Positions 1 through 10,068 of a stretch of 25,000 nt of DNA are shown here, in pieces (position 1 is the first letter of the stretch; each line of letters opens with the position of its first letter). Below the pieces are notes generated by a model. It had not been told where the DNA came from and did no database searches. It saw nothing but the letters and a program-made list of their open reading frames with translations. This stretch comes from Cristatella mucedo. Its lineage: Eukaryota; Bryozoa; Phylactolaemata; Cristatellidae. The stretch spans positions 1,252,501-1,277,500 of the forward strand of contig WPIO01000074.1 in the NCBI GenBank assembly GCA_009760855.2, given 5' to 3'. Position numbers and translations under genes: made by a program.

Positions 1-1054
1 CCGGTGTTGTGCTCACTCGCCTTTCGGTAGATGGACTTGGCAATGGAAATCGGCTCAGATTCTGGTGCAGACAGAGCTAGAAGAAAAAGAATGCCTTTCA
101 TTAAGATTATCGGAAATGCATCGACAACGTCGTAGCCATTGGCCCCTTGTCTCCCGTCGGGTGGTGGCCCAGTGTCAAGCGAATGGCAAGCAATCGGTTG
201 CCACTCGCTCGCCGATGAAATTCCAGCACGCTGCTGCTGCTGCTGCTGCCACGGTTGCCCATTTTTGCGTCTCTGGCAAGAGGCTTCTGGTGAGAGCTTC
301 CGGTAGCTCTGCTGGCAAGTGAACCGCGGCAAGGAAGCTTTCGAATCACTCGTCAAGGAAGCTCTCGACTCTTGGTTTAGCACGCGACGCCACCTCTAGC
401 GCCCCCTGCGCAAGTAGCAACGGCATACAGGCAGCAGCCGTTCGCCTTTACCCCTGCCTGCGTCAGAGGAGGGGGGAAGCGGCCCCCCACCCCCAGCCCC
501 TCTCCTGCTCTGGCGCTCGGTTCGATCTCAACAGTCTGCACCGATCTGCTGTCGATGATGGGTCGAGCCAAGAAGCCTCGGTCGGTCCTCTTGTCAACGA
601 TGAGTTCGGGCAGCAGCAGCAGCGGCGGCGGCATCCACCGCCCTCTGTTTGCTTGCCCGGGCAAGCCCGTGGATGGTTGCCGGCTGCTGATCTGCTACCG
701 GCGACAGCTGCTCTGGGCGGTAGTCGAGTGCTGCGCAAGTGCCTGTGCGTGCAACTGCAGCGAAGCAGAGGAGGGGAAAAGCTAAAGGTCCGGCCGATTT
801 CTCGTTAGTGTTATTGCTGCACGAATGCCTGAGTGGTGGCCCCTCATACTTGCTTGGGCTTGGGCTATAATGGATCGCTCGCCTGCCTGCCTGCCTGCAT
901 GCAGCTGGGCTCGCACGTCACGACCCGGGTCATCACGTGCGAGCACCTCACGGCATGCAAGCACACGAACGCTCGTGTCTACGTGCCCCAGCGGCTAACG
1001 TGCGTCGTCGGTGCGCGCATGCGCAGGTGCGCGCAAATCCGGGTGAGTGCGTGT
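1..1054. other. Unassigned GC-rich sequence
   Basis: I see no recognisable gene or repeat here. The open frames overlap on both strands and are dominated by Ala, Ser, Arg and Cys runs, as expected where GC-rich DNA simply lacks stops. Local features are a short GCT/CTG run near 230-248, a CAG/CGG-rich patch near 610-630 and a short CCTG tandem near 881-897. The last part (about 900-1050) is rich in CG dinucleotides and alternating purine-pyrimidine steps such as GTGCGCGCATGCGCA. A host exon cannot be excluded, but nothing points to one. Confidence 0.5.
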
Positions 1055-1372
1055 GCATCTACTCGCTCCTGCTTCGGCTTCGACTGCGTCACATCCTTTC
1101 CGGCCGTCCTGAGCTGCGGCTTCTGTGCTACTCACTCGCTTCGTTGACGGGTCTCCTGAGCTCTCCTGAGCTCTGCTTCTCACTTTCTCTTCCTTCTTGC
1201 GTGCGCGATGAAGTCTGTCGGCTACCGAATGCGTACCTAAAGCCTCTTCATCTGTGAGTGAGCTGTGCAAAAAGTCTACTGCATAACACGTACATAGTCA
1301 CGTCTACTGCATAACACGTACATTATGGCTTTGCGGAGTTACAAAAGGCGTGACATTACATTTCACTGGTCT
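1055..1372 (+). mobile_element. LINE-2 family 3' UTR fragment
   Basis: This stretch aligns by eye, in opposite orientation, with the 3' end of the CR1/L2-like element at 22545-22830. Shared blocks include CACATCCTTT, GTCCTGAGCTGC, TGCTACTCACT, GAAGTCTGT, GCTACCGAATGCGTACC and GAGTGGGCT/GAGTGAGCT. Homology continues past the putative coding end to about 1360 (TATGGCTTTGCGGAGTTA against TATGACTTTGTGGAGTTA). The copy is degenerate and 5'-truncated, so only the tail is present. A 28-bp direct duplication (1274-1323) is seen only in this copy. Confidence 0.7.
1274..1323. repeat. 28-bp direct duplication
   Basis: GTCTACTGCATAACACGTAC occurs at 1274 and again at 1302, giving two tandem units of 28 bp. 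The paired LINE-2 copy near 22605 has this block once, so the duplication arose in this copy after insertion. Confidence 0.85.
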
Positions 1373-2562
1373 TGAAAGGCTTTGGGTGGGCTGTAGGGAA
1401 CTCTTCTATGTTACACCTGCTGAGTTTTTGTGTGGCTGAGGCTGAGTGACAGATGGAGAGACATCAGCCGCGTTGCCTGCGCGCGCCCACCCACGACGAG
1501 ATGCTCGTCCCTTTGCCAAAAGGAAATTCCTGCTCGATGGAAGCGGGCAGAGCTCCAGATTGCATTGCCGGAAGCTGAGCTGGCCAGTTCCGCGTTGGCC
1601 CTGGCCACCGAGCACTCGAACTGTTGCCGCAGGCGATCCGTGCAGCTGCTCGTCTGCGCCCCACAGCGCAGTCCGTCCGTCCGTGGACTCGCCCGTGCGA
1701 TGATGCCCTCTTTGGTTTGCGGAGGCTCTGCCTTGAGTGACCACGGCGACCAGCTGTTAGTAAGCTTTGCTCGCGGGCTGAGCAACCGTCAACACGAGTC
1801 TCGCTTGAGAGCGCTTTGTCAACGGCGCCTCGATCGGCAGCTGACAAAAGACCGGCTGACGTAGTATTTAGGCAGGGCTACAGCTCACCAGCCGCTCCTT
1901 GTTTGTTTGCTCGCTGCTGCCTGCGCGCGTGCACATGAGCTGATGGCGTGAGCTGCCGCCAGCAGATTGCCGCTTTTGCAGCAGGAGCTCAATTGCACGC
2001 GCACGCGCGCCCCTCCCTCGGCCCCACGCCGGCTCGGGTGCCTGCTGCTGCAGCGGCGGCGTGCTGGGTCACTCTGCAGCCGGCGGCGGCGGCAGTGGCT
2101 GCTCAGCCTCCGGCTCGGTCTCCCTTCCTCCCTCCCTCCCTCCCTCAGCAGCCCCGGCGGCCATTTGCCGATTCCCGTAAGTCTGTGCAAGCCTGCGGGC
2201 GCATTCGCGCGCACCCACCCACCCACGTACGCACGCGCAATCAGGAGAGATGTGTGATGTTTAGCTGCCACTGTGTGGGCCTACCGACCAAGAGTAGTAG
2301 ATGATTTAGAAGATACACAATAGCTGACTCGTTGTCATTTTTATCTTCACGATGTCAGGCAATCTCTCGAGCTGAGAGTAGAGCCACTAGTCTAACATGA
2401 CTGCTGCTGCCGTACATTGCTAGTTGCTGCTACTTGCTCTCAGCTGCTGCTTGAGCAACTTGCACCAGCAGAGCCACAGAGCCCTGGCTTGCTGGCGAGT
2501 ATATGCGGGCGTATATTCGCAGAGCCTGTTTGAGCCGTGAGGTGCCTTAATCGGTCTGCCGC
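1373..2562. other. Unassigned sequence, GC-rich then mixed
   Basis: I see no recognisable protein or repeat homology. Open frames of 85-144 codons overlap on both strands at 1406-1864 and 1885-2304, which is the pattern of stop-poor GC-rich DNA rather than one clear gene. A short CCCT/CTCC tract lies near 2124-2145, and ACCC/CACG repeats lie near 2212-2235. Confidence 0.5.
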
Positions 2563-2745
2563 ATATAATAAACAAATACTAGTCGATGTAGCAGCCTCTT
2601 TTTATATGGAGGCAGAAGAGCCTTAAAGGCTATCGCCACGGCTTGCAGCGGCAATACAGGATCGCTCACTTCAGGATTCGATCCCACGACCTCGGGACCG
2701 AGTTCGTGAAGACCAACTGCCTTGCCTAGTGTGCCATCACGGCTA
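2563..2745 (-). mobile_element. SINE-B copy (tRNA-derived SINE)
   Basis: On the minus strand this copy starts with AGCCGTGATGGCACACTAGG, close to the clearest copy at 24387 (AGCCGTGGTGGCTCACTAGG). It continues through a hairpin region (CACGAACTCGG...CCGAGGTCGTG), a box-B-like GGATCGAATCC, the body CGCTGCAAGCCGTGGCGATAG, and the tail AGGCTCTTCTGCC followed by a T-rich end. It is close to full length. Pol III box A/B are the expected internal promoters of tRNA-derived SINEs. The mobilising LINE for this family is not identifiable here. Confidence 0.8.
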
Positions 2746-3147
2746 TGGGGATGGGATGTACAAAAACAATGGTCCACACGTGCTGCTGAAGCGTTGCTAG
2801 GCAGCCAAATAGCCAGCAGCAGCCTGGTGAGCTTGCTTACCGTGCGCATTCCACTGTCGGTGCAAGCAAATAGCTGGTGCACGATGCTGGGATGGAAAAA
2901 TGCTCGACTGGACGTTCACTGAAGCTGTAATCGAGGCTTCGTACGTTGAATGCCTCCAGCAGGACAGTGGAGCTAGTCTAGGAGCACCTAGCGTTGACTT
3001 AGCAAAAGGCGCAAGCTGCCTTCCCCGGATGTGCTGCATGATTAGTTCCGACATGACATCCTAACTGGTGACCTTAGAAACTTAAGAATGCTATATCAGC
3101 CAGATCATGACTTTTGAGAAACTGTTTGGAGTTTCTGAATTATAAAG
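2746..3147. other. Unassigned spacer
   Basis: Single-copy-looking sequence between a SINE-B copy and a LINE-1 tail. Overlapping short open frames occur on both strands with no recognisable motif. Confidence 0.5.
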
Positions 3148-3325
3148 CTGACCTTGTGCATGTCACCTTTAATCATGTTATCTTTTTTGACGTTGTGCCT
3201 GCTATTACTAACCATATGAACATTCTTACTCTGCAGCATAGGTGAAGTGCCTAGAAAGAGATTAAGTTCTCCGAGGGCACTATACAAATGCATTATTATT
3301 ATGATTATTATTATTATTTTTATTA
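3148..3325 (+). mobile_element. LINE-1 family 3' end fragment
   Basis: CTGACCTTGTGCATGTCACC at 3148 matches CTGACCCTGTGCATGTCACC at 12294 in the long LINE copy. Homology resumes near the end with CTAGAAAGAGATTAAGTTCTC and finishes in an ATT/TTA tail (3291-3325). The piece is 5'-truncated to the 3' UTR, the usual product of incomplete target-primed reverse transcription. Its terminal hairpin has outer arms AGTGCC (3246-3251) and GGCACT (3276-3281), which is base-pair-preserving relative to AGCGCC/GGCGCT in SINE-A. Confidence 0.8.
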
Positions 3326-4811
3326 TACTGAACCGGTTATGTCTTAATCTGTGATTAGGCAGCATTAAAACCTTGTCATATACGGTTAAGTTTTTGGAGG
3401 CTTTGAGCTATCTATGAGCAGTTGGGTTAAAATCTGGCCGGCAGGCGAGAGTTGACGTAGGCCACGGCTGGTCCCAAACATTCTCTGCTGTGTCCTCCTT
3501 GAAGGCTTGACTTCACCTGTCTGATCTCTGAGATCTCGAATAGACGGCTCCACAGTTCTGGTCTTGTTATCTTATGGTGTGAGCGCTGTGTCTTTGTCAC
3601 GAGTCATTGTACCCGTGTTCGTCTGCCGTGGCTATTACAGTGCATACGAATGCTGCGTCTGACCAGTCACAATGCTGCGATTCAATGCTCAGACTTTATC
3701 GTCGTTTGTCGCACATCGAACATTGTACTGTTGAGAGCGCTGCTTTTGCAGTCCAAGGGCACGAGTGAGCAACTGCAGCGCATTCGTAAGAATATTGTGT
3801 ATCGCCGTGTCACGCCCCCCCCCCGTGCTGAAAGAGGACCGTTTATTATCATTAATATCCCCAATCCCAGCACACTTGTTGCTTTGCAGTCGCCATTGTC
3901 TGTATCCCACTCCGTCCATCATGGCCTCGCTCCACTTCCCTTGCCAATGCTTCGTCTCTCCCCCACCACTTAGCAGCCGTTTTTGGCCACTACCGTCACA
4001 GGAGTCAACTGACGAAGCGTCCTCGTCTGCAGACGCTGAGACGCAAGCCACATCTGAAGCCTAAAGCTTTAGGTGCAGCCACTGGATCCCGCCCAATCGC
4101 TCTGGCCACGTGCACACTGGCGGCTGCGCGTCTCCAAAAGCTGTGCACACGCGGACGAGCGCTCAATCGCCGATCCCAGCAGCTCTGCACAGCTTCTTCC
4201 GGCTCGTTTTGTAGCCACACTCGTGTTTTGCAATCCATGCACATGCTGCGTGTTTGCTGTCGTGGCCGTAGCCGTAGGATTGAACCAAAGCGAAGGAGGG
4301 AGGTGGGAGGTGCTCCTCTCGCCTGGCACCTTGCTGTAAAGGCGGTCACGGATGCGATGAGGGAATTGGCACGTCGTCGGCCAGAGCTGGGCCAGAGCTG
4401 CCGTGGATTCTGCCCCAATTTCTGCTGGTCCAACGCCTCCTTCCCTCCCTCCCCCCCTAGTTGCACTCTCATCCTTGGGCTGTTGTGTGTCGTTTGCTGG
4501 TGTGTGTGTGTGTGCGCGCGCAAGTGTCTGCGTGCGTGTGTACGTGCGTGTGTACGTGTGTGTCCACCTGCGTTCGAGTGCAAGTGTTTGCATGCTGCAT
4601 GCATGTATGCAGTTTGCACGCTGTGTTGCATGCTGTGGCAGCCTGCAAAGAATGCAGGCTTGCACGTCGAATGACTCAAAGACTAATGAAGGTAACGGTA
4701 TTCCTGAGAGATAAAAAAAAAAACTTCCATTGAATTGATCAAAAATCGATGCTCTCTGAATGTCACTCAGGCTCGTTATCCTGAGCTCTCGGAAGCCAAG
4801 CATGCATTCTC
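3326..4811. other. Unassigned sequence with GT-rich tract
   Basis: I recognise no gene. A minus-strand open frame of 327 codons covers 4069-5052. Its upstream part lies in a SINE-B copy, its middle is a translated CA/GT microsatellite (Thr-His/Thr-Arg repeats), and other frames on both strands are open as well. I therefore do not call it a gene. A polypyrimidine CCCTCCCTCC tract sits at about 4441-4460. Confidence 0.5.
4499..4563. repeat. Imperfect GT/GC microsatellite
   Basis: A (GT)n run passes into GCGCGCGC and then TGCGTGCGTGTG/TACGTGCG variants. Alternating purine-pyrimidine of this kind can adopt Z-DNA. It is interrupted, suggesting an old tract. Confidence 0.9.
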
Positions 4812-5056
4812 GGAAGTAAATATAAGTCGATCCAACAACTGCCTCATTTACACGGTGGCAGCAAAGGAGCCTTGTCTGTCTGCTATCACCCTGCTTGCAG
4901 CAGGCAAGAAAAGATTGCCTGCTGCATGCAGGCTGGGAAGTATAGAAGCAGGGTGGGAAGCCGAAGGGACGAGATCGAACCCACGGGACCTGGGTCGCCA
5001 AGAGCCGCGTGCGTGCGCATGACTCCTCAGTTATTGGTGGGTGTGGCAGCACCCAT
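4812..5056 (-). mobile_element. SINE-B copy, divergent
   Basis: On the minus strand a box-B-like GGTTCGATCTC lies in the head (near 4970-4985). The body has GCTGCAAGCAGGGTGATAG. The tail has AAGGCTCCTTTGCTGCC and then ATCGACTTATATTTACT, matching the tail of the copy at 2563-2745 (ATCGACTAGTATTTGTTTAT). The body hairpin is a perfect 11-bp inverted repeat with a 7-nt loop (4897-4907 and 4915-4925), at the position where the 24382 copy has GGCGAT...ATCGCC. The head is strongly diverged, so the 5' limit is approximate. Confidence 0.6.
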
Positions 5057-5849
<793 letters not shown>

Positions 5850-5978
5850 CTGGCTGCAGTGAGCAGACGTGGGCTCCTCCGTGGGATTTTTAGTGGCTAA
5901 AAATCAGCCATTGAAGCTCTTCTGCCACTACACAAACGAGCCTATTTAATCAGCTAATATTTATTTATTTATTCAGCG
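5850..5978 (+). mobile_element. SINE-B 3' half
   Basis: GAAGCTCTTCTGCC followed by TTTAATCAGCTAATATTTATTT matches the SINE-B tail at 24540-24562 (TTTAATCAGCTAGGATTTAT) and the AGGCTCTTCTGCC motif of the 2563-2745 copy. Just upstream is a perfect 9-bp inverted repeat with a 3-nt loop (GATTTTTAG at 5885-5893, CTAAAAATC at 5897-5905), at the position of the SINE-B body hairpin. The tRNA-like head is missing or unrecognisable. The tail ends in TTTATTTATTTATT. Confidence 0.65.
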
Positions 5979-6174
5979 TCTGTAGGTGATCAGAATGTGC
6001 CATATTCGATACGATCTGGCACACAGCCTTGCTCTGCAATGCTAAGACAAAGAATCGCACGCATGAGTATAGAGACTGTGTCGCTAGGTGTCAACTCTCC
6101 AGCGCCATGGCAACCGTCGTGTCCTGGTTCGTTACACTTTGGTCTCCAGTGCCAAGCCTTTCTTGTTCTCTCAG
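5979..6174. other. Unassigned sequence, possible intron end
   Basis: No repeat recognised. If the 6175 exon is real, this is the end of the preceding intron. Confidence 0.3.
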
Positions 6175-6368
6175 TGGCCGGCCAGCCGGCTGTCAGCAAG
6201 CTGTCAGTGGGCGGAGCTGCAGCAGCAGCAGCAGCAGGTGGCGGCCGTGGCGACTCGGGTGGCAGCAGCCGCAGGCCAAGCATGCCGTTGCCTGCCTCGG
6301 GCATCGTCAGCGGCGACAAGACGCCGATGGTGCCCAAGGACGAATGGAAGTCATTCCGAACGAAGTGA
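6175..6368 (+). CDS. Candidate host terminal exon, unknown protein
   Basis: A strong acceptor-like site (TCTTGTTCTCTCAG, ending at 6174) precedes an open frame that runs to a TGA at 6366-6368. Read with the first two bases completing a split codon, it encodes about 64 residues. These are a small hydrophobic start, an Ala run from a (GCA)n tract (about 6217-6238), a Gly/Ser-rich linker, and a C-terminus ending ...KTPMVPKDEWKSFRTK. The C-terminal third has varied, GC3-rich codon use and looks coding, while the Ala/Gly part could be chance. No family is recognised and no upstream exon was identified. Other plus frames are also open over the same region, so this is a candidate only. Confidence 0.3.
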
Positions 6369-6711
6369 CTCTCGCTCGGTCCGGTGGTAAGCCTGTGAGG
6401 ACGGTGCTGCCAGGGCTTGCTGCAAGCGACTAGCCTTGCGACGACTTGCCTGCGTCTTATACCTGCTGCCTGCTTTAGGGCTCACGTGTTTTAGGGCTTG
6501 ATGCAGGCGCTCCGGTTGGCCGTTCTTTGGAGTAGTAGCGAGCTGAAAGCTGCCGTGCCTCGATACGTGCCAGTCGATCACAATAGCCCGGTCGGGCCAA
6601 TAGCTGCCAGTGGGTTGCCAGCCCCGGATTTACTCGGGCTGCATCTCTTTAGAGGAGCGATCCGACGGTCGTCACGTGTAGCCGTATTAGCAATGCCGAT
6701 CGAGGAACCAA

Positions 6712-6745
6712 TCAGGCTGATGCAAGGCATCAGTCAGGCTGATGC
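6712..6745. repeat. 22-bp spaced direct repeat
   Basis: TCAGGCTGATGC occurs at 6712-6723 and again at 6734-6745, a partial tandem duplication with period 22. Confidence 0.8.
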
Positions 6746-6967
6746 TCTCGTAAAAAGACTGGTGTATGGGGCACCCTAAGCAGGCTGCGGGAGGCACTTG
6801 CTGGGGGGGGGGCAGCCAAACGAAACTCACACTGCAGCCAATTGTCGTTTTTCTCTTTAACTGAGCAGCAGCTGGGCAGTAAAACAAGGGCACGCTGGAC
6901 AGCTGCTGCTGAGAGGCCGATGCACTTCTGCGTGCCTCCGATTTCCTGCCACTCTTCAGCTCCAAAT

Positions 6968-7026
6968 GGCACGGAGTTGGTGCAAGGCTCGTATGGTGGC
7001 ACGGCGTTGGTGCAAGGCTCGTAGGC
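6968..7026. repeat. 30-bp tandem duplication
   Basis: Two units of 30 bp start at 6968 and 6998. They share GTTGGTGCAAGGCTCGTA and differ at few positions, so this is a recent local duplication. Confidence 0.9.
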
Positions 7027-7285
7027 CTTAGATTTATACAGTTGAGTGAAACCATCGGTTTCCGGCCGCCTGTAATCTCCTTCTGTAACTCTCCTCAAAG
7101 CCGCTATGCTGGAGAGTTCTGTATATGGGGACTCAAAGCCACGCGGTCGTTTTTGGTGAGCAAACTGTAGCTAGCAGGATTCGTCTCCCACAGCTGTGTG
7201 AAAGTGATAGGCATTGTCAAGCCGAGCTGCGAGCGCGGTCGACGAGACGAAGTGAGGTGCATGGAAGTAGCAGCCCCTCCAGGCC

Positions 7286-7807
7286 TTGTTCCGTAGGCTA
7301 TGCTCCACTGAGCAAGATGCCTGTCGCCAGCAGTCTCTTAGTGAATTGCTCTTTGCAGCGTTACCTGCTGTCACCGTCTGCTCTAGCGCCGCTAGCATTT
7401 GTCTTTGCGAATGTCGATGGCGTCGCCTAGCAGGAGCGATTTTACGAGCTTGCATTGATATTTTTAAGGAATTTGGTGATATCGAAGGGTTTCTCCGATC
7501 GCCACTGCTAGAGCAGTTGGTGCCGTCAGCTGCTTCATATCAAGCCACTTTCGGACAACAAATGACGTCGTACATTAGTGACTTGCCGTTCTTGGACGGC
7601 TGCAGCATTTTATTTTGTAATCGATCATTTGACGCCGTCCTATCGTGGCAGGCCGCCAGCCAGCCAGCCAGCATGAACCAAGGTCTCACTTTGCACTTTC
7701 TACTTCTGAAATTACATTATTACGAAGTTTCCTCATTCAAACTCGCCTTCCGAGTAGCAGAAAAGACAGTCATGTTCAGTAATAAAGATTTTTTATTTCA
7801 TTCATGA
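7286..7807 (+). CDS. Open frame, doubtful coding status
   Basis: 173 codons ending in TGA. The middle part (after about residue 60, beginning IFKEFGDIEGFLRSPLLEQL) is non-repetitive and of globular composition, unlike the low-complexity frames elsewhere. There is no convincing family match, no clear start context and no supporting acceptor. An AATAAA hexamer near 7780 inside the frame argues against the 3' end being coding. It could be a decayed exon or a chance frame. Confidence 0.15.
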   Translation: MFRRLCSTEQDACRQQSLSELLFAALPAVTVCSSAASICLCECRWRRLAGAILRACIDIFKEFGDIEGFLRSPLLEQLVPSAASYQATFGQQMTSYISDLPFLDGCSILFCNRSFDAVLSWQAASQPASMNQGLTLHFLLLKLHYYEVSSFKLAFRVAEKTVMFSNKDFLFHS

Positions 7808-8743
7808 GGCCACTGTTGCCTTTGCCGAGTCGCAGTCGTCATTTGTGGCCACTTGTTTTTCAGAACCTATTCACTACCTGCAACTGCATATCACTGGCTT
7901 GTTAGATCGCTGGTGACCGTGCGTGGTGTCTGGGCACGAGTTCGTAGGACCAGCATCTCAATGTGGGACACTGACCGAAAGGAGAGAGGGAGTGACTGAC
8001 GTTGAAGAGTTCGTGCATAATCTCGGTTCTTGCGTGCATCTCTAGTTCTCACAGCTCTCCGGGCGTAGCTGCTTGCTTCTGCTGCTCTGCCAAAATGGTG
8101 TTAGTAGCTCTCCTTAAACTCTGGTGCCACGGTCGCCGTGTTGGCCACGTTAAGAAACTAGGCAAGCTCGTTTTCGTGTAAAGCTTGGTAAGGAGTGAGC
8201 GCAAGGACGATAGATAAAGTAGGAGAACCAGAATCGGCAACGAGCCCAGCCAGTGTCGTTGATGGCGATCGAACTGTTTAGGCCCTGGACTTGACGTTGG
8301 TCGGTCTAGTTGGACACAGGCCGGTATCGTACTCCACTAGCCCACTGTTGAACAGCTGGTGAATGTAACTTAAGGATGGGCCAGTTTAGCAGCTGCCGGT
8401 CCATCAGACGGCTGTTGATTAGCTGTGGCTGATAGGAGAGGCAGGATGTATGAGTTGCAGCATAGATGCCGGGCCGAGTTGCTGTGTGATTGATGGGGCA
8501 CTTCGAGCATTCTCGAGGAGAGATACATGTGCGCCTGCTACAGAACCACGGCGCTTTTCGTGTCGGCGCTTTACGTGTCGTGGCTTTACACTCCAACTAC
8601 ATAACGTATCGAAGGCTACCAGCAGTCTCGATTTCATCTATCCCAAACATAAGTATACACTGATGCTCGTAGATTTTCATTGGTGTTGTCGGATTTTCGC
8701 TTTCGGTTTTCAAGCACATGCAAGAAGCCCTCTGGCCTCTTTG

Positions 8744-8773
8744 TGTACATATATATATATTTATATATTTATG

Positions 8774-8804
<31 letters not shown>

Positions 8805-8832
8805 TATATATATATATATGTATATATGTATG

Positions 8833-8868
<36 letters not shown>

Positions 8869-8869
8869 C
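8744..8869. repeat. Compound TA/TG microsatellite
   Basis: TA runs interrupted by TTTATATATTTATG, followed by TG runs, a second TA/TATG block and a final (TG)n. The whole (TA)n(TG)n motif appears twice, suggesting a duplicated compound microsatellite. Tyr-Ile-Cys-Val frames across it are artefacts. Confidence 0.95.
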
Positions 8870-9923
8870 TCACGGTCGATCTCGTCCCTTTCTCAATTCA
8901 ACCTCAAAACAATTTTGCTAGGCAGTGAATCACGCTTTTTATATCTGTGCGTGTGTGGATGAAGTCTGTGCACTTACGAGCATGCTTACTCTTCTCGAGA
9001 GGCTGTCACGGCCCCATATCAAGATTTCTAACCTTAGCAGAAAGGATGGCTGCACTTTTGCTTGATTACCTGTCACTAAAACTAAAATTTAATGCTAGTC
9101 AGGATCCAAGCTGTACCAAACACCTAGTCTGAGGTTGCTGTGCAACCGATTTCCTGGCAGATTCAATCTGATAGTCAAATGGCCGAAGGGTACAAGAAGT
9201 GAGGTCGGGTCTTTGGTTTGGTGTCAATCAACATGAGCTACCACTTCAGGTGTAACTGCTAAGATAAATCAAGCTCATTAAATTAGTTCATCACTGCCCC
9301 CCTACTCTTTCGCTTTCTTCGTGCTTTTTTGTGGTAATATTTACATTCAAACAAATTTTTCATCTTTGTTTCTATCAAACAATTGAGATCTATGGGTGTC
9401 AATTAAATTTTGATAGTTACAGCTTTGATTCGAAATACATCCGTGCTGCTAGGCCGCATCGATCTCTGTTTGGGCACCGAGCCACTCCAGCTCGTTGGTC
9501 GAGGTAAGAGGCACGAGCCACTGAAGCTGCTAGTACAACTAGCATACGGGATCTCGCAGCAGCTTTGACGTGTTTAGGTTCCCATGGATACTACTTAAGA
9601 CACAGCCTAAGGAGCAAGACCATTGGTAGCTGCCATTGCACCAGTGTTCTCTGCCTGCATTGGAGAAGAACCGAAGACATCACGCATTGCAGCCAGTGGC
9701 AGGTCATCATATGTACGCTAACTGATCGTAAGCCGCCTATTTTAAGATTATTTAATTTCGAAGGCTTTGCATCATTCATAATAATTTAATTTTATAATAA
9801 TTTAATCGTATTAATTCGGTGGCTTTGCATCATTAACGTGCAGTGCCCATTCTGCGAGCTACATTTTCCAGCGTCTTCGCGGCGACTGAAATAGTAGGGC
9901 TTGAAATATAATGCGGCTTCGTT
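8870..9923. other. Unassigned sequence
   Basis: No recognised gene or repeat. The part after about 9290 becomes AT-rich, with a TTTAATTTTATAATAATTTAATC patch at about 9784-9807. Short frames of up to 74 codons have no motifs. Confidence 0.45.
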
Positions 9924-10068
9924 GCCGAGCTGGTTTGGTCCAGCGGTTAAGGTGAACGCCCCCGACTGAGGTCACGCCGAGGTCGTGGGCTCGAGCCCCG
10001 AGGCATGTGTGAAGCGCCTGAATAGAGATTAAGTTCTCTTACGGCGCTACACAAATGAATTATAAACA
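9924..10068 (+). mobile_element. SINE-A copy (tRNA head, LINE tail)
   Basis: The tRNA-like head has box A TGGTCCAGCGG (9936-9946, a full match to the Pol III consensus) and box B GGCTCGAGCCC (9988-9998, one change from consensus), 41 bp apart. The 3' part (about 10010-10060) is the LINE-1 tail: AGCGCC (10013-10018), inner AGAGATTAAGTTCTCT (10024-10039), GGCGCT (10043-10048), then ACACAAATGAATTAT. The outer arms pair perfectly over 6 bp and the inner arms over 5 bp. Sharing a tail with a LINE is the known basis for SINE mobilisation in the L2 clade (for example eel UnaL2 and UnaSINE). This is the cleanest copy in the window. Confidence 0.9.
9936..9998 (+). promoter_or_regulatory. Internal Pol III promoter (box A and box B)
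   Basis: TGGTCCAGCGG at 9936-9946 and GGCTCGAGCCC at 9988-9998 in the SINE-A head. The spacing is typical for tRNA genes and tRNA-derived SINEs. It is not a tRNA gene, because the acceptor stem does not close and the body continues into a LINE tail. Confidence 0.8.

Larger units (their letters stand above)
6369..8743. other. Unassigned sequence with short tandem duplications
   Basis: No recognisable gene. The longest frame (plus, 7286-7807, 173 codons) has a balanced composition after about residue 60, but I recognise no domain. An AATAAA hexamer at about 7780 lies inside it, so it may equally be 3' UTR or chance. Two small tandem duplications are listed separately. Confidence 0.4.

Noticed and set aside
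1406-1864. Overlapping frames of 112-144 codons on both strands
   Set aside because: Stop-poor GC-rich DNA. No motif and no start or splice evidence.
3420-3720. Minus-strand frame with PELWSRLFEISEIRQ, weakly like the LINE W-N-S-L-P block
   Set aside because: Only a few residues agree, no neighbouring LINE motifs are present and the 3' tail is absent.
4069-5052. 327-codon minus-strand open frame
   Set aside because: Its first part lies in a SINE-B copy, its middle translates a GT/CA microsatellite, and the plus strand is open over the same region. No domain is seen.
8680-8962. Tyr/Ile/Cys/Val-rich membrane-like proteins
   Set aside because: Translations of the TA/TG microsatellite, not real hydrophobic helices.
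9924-10000. Functional tRNA gene
   Set aside because: Box A and box B are good, but no closed acceptor stem is seen and the sequence runs straight into the LINE-type tail. It is a SINE head. The same reasoning applies at 19516-19577.
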